A DNA stretch of 46,759 bases, taken from an uncultured Oscillospiraceae bacterium (GTDB lineage Bacteria > Bacillota > Clostridia > Oscillospirales > Ruminococcaceae). The notes under the pieces were generated by a model. It worked only from the letters and a program-made list of their open reading frames with translations, was not told the origin of the DNA and did not search any database. The translations under genes were made by a program, and so were the position numbers. The stretch covers positions 1 to 46,759 of the forward strand of contig CAKSSH010000009.1 of the NCBI GenBank assembly GCA_934488695.1. Direction: 5' to 3'. Positions 41,149 through 46,759 of the stretch are shown here, piece after piece (positions within the stretch are counted from its first letter, which is position 1; every line of letters begins with the position of its first letter).

Positions 41149-41853
41149 TTAGCTCCAGCGCCGTTTTTCCATTACCCGGACCGTCAGGAAAAGGCATATC
41201 ACCGTCGCGCTTAAAAAGAACATAATATTGGAAAGGGAAACCATGCCCGAGACAAATTTATCATAGCGATTCTGAAAAGAAAGGGCATAGAGCAAGGAAG
41301 ATAAAAACTTCACCGGGAGCAGCTTTGCCACGCTGTCCATCATCAGCAGCAAAAACATCACCGCATAGCTGACGATTGCCGCCACCAGCTGATTTTCGGT
41401 CAGCGACGAAATCAACAAGCCGACCGCTATTAAAGCGGCACCCAGCAGCAGCAGGCCGAAATAATTGCCGAAAATATAGTTCCAGGAGGGCTGTGCAATA
41501 AAGGCCAGCACCACCGAATACAAAAGCGTGGCCGAAATGCCGATGACATACAAAAGGTAGGCCGCAAAAAACTTGCTCAGCACAATCCCCGACAGGGAAA
41601 CCGGCGCCGTCAGCAATGCCTGATCGGTTTTTTGGCGCCGCTCCTCACTGAGCAGCCGCATGGTCAAAATCGGGATGGCCGACAGCACCACCAGCGTAAA
41701 TCCGCTGAAAACATAGCTCATATCCACCGTGTCGCTGTACAGCGTTCCAAACCAAAAATAGACCCCGCTGAACACATTGAAAATGATTAAAATGACATAT
41801 CCCAGCGGCGTTGTAAAAAAGCTTTTAAATTCCCGTTTGAAGATTGCCGTCAT
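41149..41853 (-). CDS. ABC transporter permease (GldF-like)
   Basis: The 234-aa permease has six hydrophobic helices and the ABC2-type layout: an N-terminal amphipathic segment IFKREFKSFFTTPLGYVILI, then GFTLVVLSAIPILTMRLLSEERRQKT. The RRQKTDQALLTAPV region is the usual coupling-loop segment. It should form the membrane channel for the ATPase encoded just upstream. Its ATG shares one base with the ATPase stop (TAATG). A 30-bp gap precedes gldG. Confidence 0.88.
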   Translation of the reverse strand: MTAIFKREFKSFFTTPLGYVILIIFNVFSGVYFWFGTLYSDTVDMSYVFSGFTLVVLSAIPILTMRLLSEERRQKTDQALLTAPVSLSGIVLSKFFAAYLLYVIGISATLLYSVVLAFIAQPSWNYIFGNYFGLLLLGAALIAVGLLISSLTENQLVAAIVSYAVMFLLLMMDSVAKLLPVKFLSSLLYALSFQNRYDKFVSGMVSLSNIMFFLSATVICLFLTVRVMEKRRWS

Positions 41854-42809
41854 TACCGTTCGCCTCTCTTTCCGGTCCGGCCGACAAGGCCGATGAAAAT
41901 ATCCTCCAGCGTTGCCTCCTGCGCCCGAAGCATCAAAAGGCTCCAGCCGCGCTCCAGCACCCGCTTGGCAATTTCGCTGCGCACATCGGCGTCCTCCGTC
42001 GTTTTCACCGCAAAGTCAAAGGATCCGGCCTCTTTGCTGCCGAGAGTCTCCACCTTTTCAACGCCCGGCACCTTGCCCAGCATACGGAAAACGGCCGTCT
42101 CGTCCGAAGCGGCAACACGCACCGTCAGACTGCTGCGCGACCCGAACTTGTCCGTCAGATCCTCAGCGCGGCTGTCTGCCACGATTTTCCCGTCGTTAAT
42201 AATAATGATCCGGTCACAAACCGCTTGAACCTCCGACAAAATGTGCGAAGATAAGATAACGGTATGATTTTCGCCCAGACGCTTTATCAGGGTGCGAATT
42301 TCAATAATCTGCTTGGGATCCAGCCCGACCGTCGGCTCGTCTAAAATCAGCACCGGCGGATTGCCCACCAGCGCCTGCGCAATACCGACCCGCTGCTTAT
42401 AACCCTTGGACAGGTGCCCGATGACCCGGCGGGAAACATCGTCGATCCTCGCAAGCCGGCAAATCGACTCCAGGTGCTCCTTGCGGGGCAGCTGCACCTT
42501 TTTCAGATCATAAATAAAATTCAGATACTCCATCACCGTCATCTGATAATACAGCGGCGTTTGCTCGGGCAGGTAGCCGATCATTTTTTTGACCTCGTTC
42601 GGCTCCTCCAAAATGTCCTTGCCGCCGATTTTCGCCACGCCCTCGCTGGCCGAAAGGTATCCGGTCAAAATATTCATGGTGGTTGTTTTCCCGGCGCCGT
42701 TCGGCCCGAGAAACCCGACAATCTCCCCCTCGCCGATCTCAAACGAAATGTGATCGACCGCGTTGCTGTGTCCGTAGCGCTTGGTAAGATCTTTCACCTC
42801 AATGGTCAT
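41853..42809 (-). CDS. ABC transporter ATP-binding protein (GldA-like)
   Basis: The 318-aa ATPase has Walker A LGPNGAGKTT, Q loop YLPEQTPLYYQMT, signature HLSKGYKQRVG, Walker B PVLILDEPTVGLDP and H loop LSSHILSE. A C-terminal extension of about 80 residues (from about RAEDLTDKFGSRSS) is typical of GldA/NatA-type exporters. It powers the permease at 41149-41853. AGGAGG precedes the ATG. It is the first gene of the minus-strand exporter operon. The promoter at 42943-42972 leaves a leader of about 130 nt. Confidence 0.9.
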   Translation of the reverse strand: MTIEVKDLTKRYGHSNAVDHISFEIGEGEIVGFLGPNGAGKTTTMNILTGYLSASEGVAKIGGKDILEEPNEVKKMIGYLPEQTPLYYQMTVMEYLNFIYDLKKVQLPRKEHLESICRLARIDDVSRRVIGHLSKGYKQRVGIAQALVGNPPVLILDEPTVGLDPKQIIEIRTLIKRLGENHTVILSSHILSEVQAVCDRIIIINDGKIVADSRAEDLTDKFGSRSSLTVRVAASDETAVFRMLGKVPGVEKVETLGSKEAGSFDFAVKTTEDADVRSEIAKRVLERGWSLLMLRAQEATLEDIFIGLVGRTGKRGER

Positions 42810-42942
42810 TGCTTTTCCTCCTGTTTGAAACGGCGCTCTACGGCACCGTACCTCTACATTGTAGCAGTTTTCCCGGTCGGAAAGAAACGCTTCCGTGAAG
42901 AAAGCGTAAATTTTTTGTTAAAACCGCACAACAATTCATTTT

Positions 42943-42972
42943 ATTATACCTTTAACCCATAGGGATTGTCAA
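42943..42972 (-). promoter_or_regulatory. Promoter of the gld-type exporter operon
   Basis: On the minus strand TTGACA (42967-42972) and TATAAT (42943-42948) are separated by 18 bp. In the leader there is an ACGCTT/AAGCGT dyad followed by T-rich sequence, and a second extended -10-like TGCTACAAT (near 42858). The leader may therefore be attenuated or use two starts. Confidence 0.75.
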
Positions 42973-43019
42973 ACCCTTTTACAAATATTTTTATTTTGCC
43001 CGAAAAATGATAAAAACGC

Positions 43020-43048
43020 TTGCAAAAACACGGGCAAGTCGTTATAAT
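43020..43048 (+). promoter_or_regulatory. Promoter of the alpha-galactosidase gene
   Basis: TTGCAA (43020-43025) and TATAAT (43043-43048) have a 17-bp spacer, about 38 nt before the ATG at 43087. A CTTGC/GCAAG dyad (43018-43037) overlaps the -35 and spacer and could be a repressor site. The promoter is back to back with the exporter promoter, 47 bp away. Confidence 0.75.
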
Positions 43049-43086
43049 GCAGGTAAGAATTCTCGGAATTGAAGGGAGACTTAACA

Positions 43087-45375
43087 ATGCCGATACAATT
43101 TGATGAAAAAACCAAGATTTTCTCGATTCACACCCCCGGCTCAACCTATGCAATGCAGCTGCTGCCGTACAGTCTTTTGACCCATTTGTATTACGGCGAG
43201 CGCATTACCGACGGAAGCGACCTGTCCTATCTTGTCAACACCGGCTCGGTGTCCCGTGCCGTGACCTACAACGAAATCACTTATGAGGAGTTTGAGGGCG
43301 GCGCGTCGCGCTATTGCCCCCATGCCGTTCGTCAGGAGTACTCCACTTTCGGTATCGGCGATTTTCGCACACCCTGTCTGCAAGGCCGCTTTGCCGACGG
43401 CAGCAGCGCCGTCGATCTGCGGTTTTATGATTACCGAATCGAAGACGGCAAGTTTGCGCTGGAGGGGCTGCCGGCCGTATATGCCAATCCGGGCGAGTCG
43501 GCACAGACCCTGATCATTACCCTAAAAGATAAGGTACAAGAGCTCTATGTTGAGCTGCAGTACGGCATTATTGAGGGCAAGGATCAGATTATGCGCAGCG
43601 CCCGTATCTGCAATCGGACCGGCAAGGACTTTTATGTTACCTCCGCCCTGTCGATGAATCTTGATATCCCGGGCAAGGACATGGATGTCCTGACCTATTA
43701 CGGCCGCCCTACCAACGAGCGTTTTGTTGAGCGCACGCCGGTCCGGTTCGGCAAGATTTCGACCGAGAGCATGGCCGGTATCACCAGCAACAACACCGGC
43801 TGCGTCATGATTCTCTGTGACCGCGGCGCCGACGAGGAGCACGGCCGGTGCTACGGCGCCGTGCTGGAATACAGCGGTAACTTTTATACCTCGGTGGAGC
43901 TGGATCATGCCGAGCGTATGCGCATGACCATCGGCATTAACCCCACCGACTTTTGCTGGAAGCTGGAGGACGGCGAAAGCTTCCAGACGCCCGAGGTCAT
44001 TCTGAACTTTTCAAAGGACGGCCTTGCCGGCCTGTCGCACGGCTTCCACGACATTATCCGCTACAACGTTTGCCGCGGCAAGTGGAAAACGGCCCGGCGC
44101 CCGATTCCGCTCAACAGCTGGGAGGCGCTGGTCTATGAATTTGACGAGGATAAGCTGGTAGAGCTGGCCAGAGGCGCCAAGAAATTCGGCGCGGATATGC
44201 TGGTGGTGGATGACGGCTGGTTCGGTCATCGCGACTGGGACAACAGCAGCCTCGGCGACTGGACCGAGGATCGGAAAAAGCTGCCGAACGGCATGCAGAG
44301 CCTTTGCCGGCGCATCAACGAGCTGGGCGTTCAGCTGGGCGTTTGGTTTGAGCCCGAAATGATTTCGGAGGACAGCGACCTGTATCGCGCCCACCCCGAC
44401 TACTGTATCTCCATCCCCGGCAGACCGCCGATGCGCGGCCGCTGGCAGCTGGTGCTGGATATGACTCGCAAAGAAGTGCGTGATTGTATCTTTGATCAAA
44501 TGTATAAAATCCTTTCGTCCTGCCCCATTACCTATATCAAGTGGGACATGAACCGCAATTTGACCGACGTGTATTCGTCGGCGCTGCCGGCAGACCGTCA
44601 AGGGGAGGTCTACCATCGCTATGTGCTGGGCGTCTATGAACTGCTGGAGCGAATCCACCAGGCCTTCCCCGACCTGCTGATTGAAAGCTGCAGCGGCGGC
44701 GGCGGCCGCTACGACGCCGGCATGATGTACTATTCGCCCCAGATTTGGTGCAGCGATAACACCGACCCGGCGCACCGCATGAAGATTCAATACGGTTCCT
44801 CGCTTGTTTATCCCATCTCGACCGTCGGTTCTCATATCGCCTACAGCCCCAACATCAACACCTATCATCCGACGACCGTCTTTACCCGCGGCGTTGCGGC
44901 CATGGCCGGAACCTACGGCTTTGAGCTGGATCCGGCGTTGGAGGACGAGACGGCAACGCGCGATCTTGCCCGGATGACCGCCCTGTACAAAAAACATTAC
45001 GACACCATCAATTACGGCACGTATTACCGTTTAATCTCGCCGTATGAGCAGACCTCGATCATTTCCCGTGCCAGCGCCTGGGAATTTGTCTCGAAGGATC
45101 AGAAAACCGCCCTCTTCTCGATGATTCAGATGGACAATGTCAACGGCGGAAACGAGATGCTGGTCCGGCTGCGCGGGCTGGATCCCAAGCGTTCTTACAG
45201 CCTGCACACCTACTATGAAACCCGGGACGACAAGGTAAAGCCTTTCACGCCCTGGATTGAGGAGCGCGACGACGGCGTTTTCACCGGTGAGGTTCTGATG
45301 AAAATCGGGCTGCACCTGAACATGCTGATGGGTGACCAGATGGCAACCTTTATTGAGCTGACCGCCGTTGAATAA
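43087..45375 (+). CDS. GH36 alpha-galactosidase
   Basis: The 762-aa enzyme has the three-part GH36 layout: an N-terminal beta-sandwich, a (beta/alpha)8 catalytic barrel (GAKKFGADMLVVDDGWFGHRD begins the strand set) and a C-terminal beta domain. The nucleophile is Asp487 in YIKWDMNR and the acid/base is Asp557 in CSDNTD. ESCSGGGGRYDAG is also family-typical. It should release terminal alpha-galactose from raffinose-type sugars. No signal peptide is seen, so it acts in the cytoplasm after uptake. The ATG at 43087 has GGGAGA upstream; an in-frame TTG lies six codons earlier. No sugar transporter is adjacent. Confidence 0.95.
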   Translation: MPIQFDEKTKIFSIHTPGSTYAMQLLPYSLLTHLYYGERITDGSDLSYLVNTGSVSRAVTYNEITYEEFEGGASRYCPHAVRQEYSTFGIGDFRTPCLQGRFADGSSAVDLRFYDYRIEDGKFALEGLPAVYANPGESAQTLIITLKDKVQELYVELQYGIIEGKDQIMRSARICNRTGKDFYVTSALSMNLDIPGKDMDVLTYYGRPTNERFVERTPVRFGKISTESMAGITSNNTGCVMILCDRGADEEHGRCYGAVLEYSGNFYTSVELDHAERMRMTIGINPTDFCWKLEDGESFQTPEVILNFSKDGLAGLSHGFHDIIRYNVCRGKWKTARRPIPLNSWEALVYEFDEDKLVELARGAKKFGADMLVVDDGWFGHRDWDNSSLGDWTEDRKKLPNGMQSLCRRINELGVQLGVWFEPEMISEDSDLYRAHPDYCISIPGRPPMRGRWQLVLDMTRKEVRDCIFDQMYKILSSCPITYIKWDMNRNLTDVYSSALPADRQGEVYHRYVLGVYELLERIHQAFPDLLIESCSGGGGRYDAGMMYYSPQIWCSDNTDPAHRMKIQYGSSLVYPISTVGSHIAYSPNINTYHPTTVFTRGVAAMAGTYGFELDPALEDETATRDLARMTALYKKHYDTINYGTYYRLISPYEQTSIISRASAWEFVSKDQKTALFSMIQMDNVNGGNEMLVRLRGLDPKRSYSLHTYYETRDDKVKPFTPWIEERDDGVFTGEVLMKIGLHLNMLMGDQMATFIELTAVE

Positions 45376-45423
45376 TGGCTGTGCCGACCCCGGACAACGG
45401 CGTCTGAAAAGTGTCGAAAGCGG

Positions 45424-45452
45424 TTGCGCCGGATCCAAAACCATGCTATAAT
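45424..45452 (+). promoter_or_regulatory. Promoter of the DUF1015 gene
   Basis: TTGCGC (45424-45429) and TATAAT (45447-45452) are separated by 17 bp and lie about 32 nt before the ATG at 45484. No T-rich terminator is seen after the galactosidase, so some read-through is possible. Confidence 0.65.
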
Positions 45453-45483
45453 ATTTTTTATTAATGCTACGGGAGGTACCAAC

Positions 45484-46759
45484 ATGGCAAAAATCAAACC
45501 GTTTCGCGCACTTCGATACACCGCCGCAGCCGGCGCTCCGGCCGACCTGTGCTGCCCGCCCTACGACATTATCAGTGAGGAACAGCGTCGGCAGCTGCTG
45601 CAAAAAAATTCGCACAACCTGGTCCGGCTGGAGCTGCCCCGCACCGAGCACCCGTACCGGGACGCAGCCGTCACGCTGCGCAGCTGGCTGGATGACGGTC
45701 TGCTTGCCGAGGATGCGCAGGAGGGTCTGTATATTTACGAGGAGGCCTTTTCGGTCGCCGGTCGGCAATATGCCCTGCGCGGTTTTATCGCGCTGGTGCG
45801 CCTCTCCGAATTTTCGGAGGGAATCGTTCTGCCGCACGAAGAGACTCTTTCCAAAGCCAAGCAGGATCGGTTTGATTTAATGACCGAGACCGGGTGCAGC
45901 TTCAGTCAAATCTATTCGCTGTACCGGGATGAGGACGGTCAGGTGCGGGACACGGTAAATCGTTTGTCCGCCGGTCAAAGTGAGATTGAATTTACCGACG
46001 GTGAGGGGGTTACGCACCGCCTTTGGAGCGTCTATGACCCGCAGGCGCAGGAACAGCTTGCCGCGTTGATGGCCGACAAAAAGCTGTATATTGCCGACGG
46101 GCACCACCGTTACGAAACTGCGCTCAACTTTGCACGTGCCAACGCCCGCGACCTTTCGGACGACAACGACCGGCTCAATTATTGCATGATGATGCTGGTC
46201 GACATGGAAAACAGCGGATTGGTTGTTTTCCCGACCCATCGGGTGCTCCATTCCCTGCCGGATTTCGACGCCGAGCGGGCACTGCAGAGCTGCAGCGAGC
46301 ATTTTGATATTCGCCGCGGGCTTGACCGCGCGCAGGCCGAGGCTGCACTGGCTAACGCCGCTGCTGCCGACCAAAAAGCCTTTATTTTCTATGCCGGAGA
46401 GGACTTTTGTCTGCTGACCCTCAAGGATGCCGCCGTCATGCGGCAGGTTTTACCGGACAAGAGCGACGCCTACCGGAATCTGGATGTTTCGGTGCTGCAT
46501 TCGCTGCTGCTGGAGCGGTTGTTCGGCATTGACCGGGAGAATATGGCAAATCAGAAAAACCTGTTTTACACCCGGATCGCCGACGAGGCCGTCGCCGCCG
46601 TTGACGGTAAAAAGGCCGATTGCTGCTTCTTGATAAACGCCACACGGGTCGACGAGATTCGCCGCGTGGCGGCCGCCGGCGAAAAAATGCCCCAAAAGTC
46701 CACCTACTTTTATCCCAAGCTGATCACCGGCCTTGTCATGAACGACTTTCGCCCGCCCA
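45484..46759 (+). CDS. DUF1015 family protein (3' end outside the window)
   Basis: At least 425 residues are visible and the frame is still open at the window edge. Family features include the opening MAKIKPFRALRY, CCPPYDII, LPHEETLSKAKQDRFDLM and the ADGHHRYETAL motif. The end in sight (STYFYPKLITGLVMNDFR) is close to the usual C-terminus. DUF1015 proteins are conserved cytoplasmic proteins of unsettled function; in Clostridia I recall them beside serine-biosynthesis genes, which cannot be checked here. GGGAGG lies seven bases before the ATG. A promoter precedes it. Confidence 0.88.
   Translation, partial: MAKIKPFRALRYTAAAGAPADLCCPPYDIISEEQRRQLLQKNSHNLVRLELPRTEHPYRDAAVTLRSWLDDGLLAEDAQEGLYIYEEAFSVAGRQYALRGFIALVRLSEFSEGIVLPHEETLSKAKQDRFDLMTETGCSFSQIYSLYRDEDGQVRDTVNRLSAGQSEIEFTDGEGVTHRLWSVYDPQAQEQLAALMADKKLYIADGHHRYETALNFARANARDLSDDNDRLNYCMMMLVDMENSGLVVFPTHRVLHSLPDFDAERALQSCSEHFDIRRGLDRAQAEAALANAAAADQKAFIFYAGEDFCLLTLKDAAVMRQVLPDKSDAYRNLDVSVLHSLLLERLFGIDRENMANQKNLFYTRIADEAVAAVDGKKADCCFLINATRVDEIRRVAAAGEKMPQKSTYFYPKLITGLVMNDFRPP

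Noticed and set aside
43953..44997. 328-codon minus-strand ORF inside alpha-galactosidase
   Set aside because: Antisense shadow of the catalytic barrel of a well-supported GH36 gene.
45365..45411. Possible terminator after alpha-galactosidase (CGCCGTTG/CAACGGCG)
   Set aside because: The loop is nearly 30 nt and no T-run follows, so it is not a credible intrinsic terminator.

Overview
The window looks like a chromosomal segment of an anaerobic, Gram-positive-type member of the Clostridia, most likely an Oscillospirales or Ruminococcaceae-like gut bacterium. The evidence is GC-rich coding DNA with strong GGAGG ribosome-binding sites, TTGACA/TATAAT promoters, a trimeric electron-bifurcating [FeFe] hydrogenase, the Firmicutes order ecfA1-ecfA2-ecfT-truA, and typical clostridial families (DUF1540, DUF6106-like, prmC-DUF1385, DUF5711, DUF1015, a GldA/F/G plus DUF4340 transporter). 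The lineage is an inference from gene content only. No tRNA, rRNA, CRISPR array or insertion sequence was recognised.

Layout. Bases 1-510 are AT-rich and unlike the rest. They hold one complete tiny transcription unit: promoter, ribosome-binding site, a 46-codon ORF and a terminator. A DUF1540 protein (minus) and a DUF6106-like membrane protein (plus) follow. From about 1.6 to 26.3 kb nearly everything is on the minus strand and is mostly housekeeping. Read in the direction of transcription it runs ruvC-ruvA-ruvB, glmM (broken by an in-frame stop), an rRNA-methyltransferase-like gene, ecfA1-ecfA2-ecfT, truA, a DUF5711 protein, cvpA, a CDP-alcohol phosphatidyltransferase, a ClpE-like unfoldase, a lipoprotein, a two-component system, DUF1385, prmC, recA-recX-rimO-pgsA, a terminator, then comM and a small membrane protein.

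From 26.5 to 34.8 kb, also on the minus strand, lies a ten-gene operon with a promoter at one end and a terminator at the other. It encodes HydC (NuoE-like), HydB (NuoF-like) and HydA of a bifurcating hydrogenase. Interleaved are a divergent HydS-type hydrogenase-like protein, two DRTGG-domain proteins, two stand-alone GHKL ATPases, a PHP-domain protein and a [2Fe-2S] thioredoxin-like protein. The natural reading is a catalytic hydrogenase co-transcribed with a redox- or H2-sensing and signalling module. Just upstream are two tandem PHP-family paralogues. Their promoter block is a diverged copy of the hydrogenase-operon promoter, and the second paralogue has lost most metal ligands.

Between that PHP pair and the next operon is about 1.1 kb of non-coding DNA. 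Most of it is a degenerate direct-repeat array of about 27 units of 21-25 bp. Next come a minus-strand operon for a Gld-type ABC exporter (ATPase, permease, GldG, DUF4340), a divergent promoter region, and on the plus strand a GH36 alpha-galactosidase and a DUF1015 gene cut by the window edge. Short GC-rich tandem repeats recur in several intergenic gaps and in the gldG coding sequence, which suggests a genome prone to slippage expansion.
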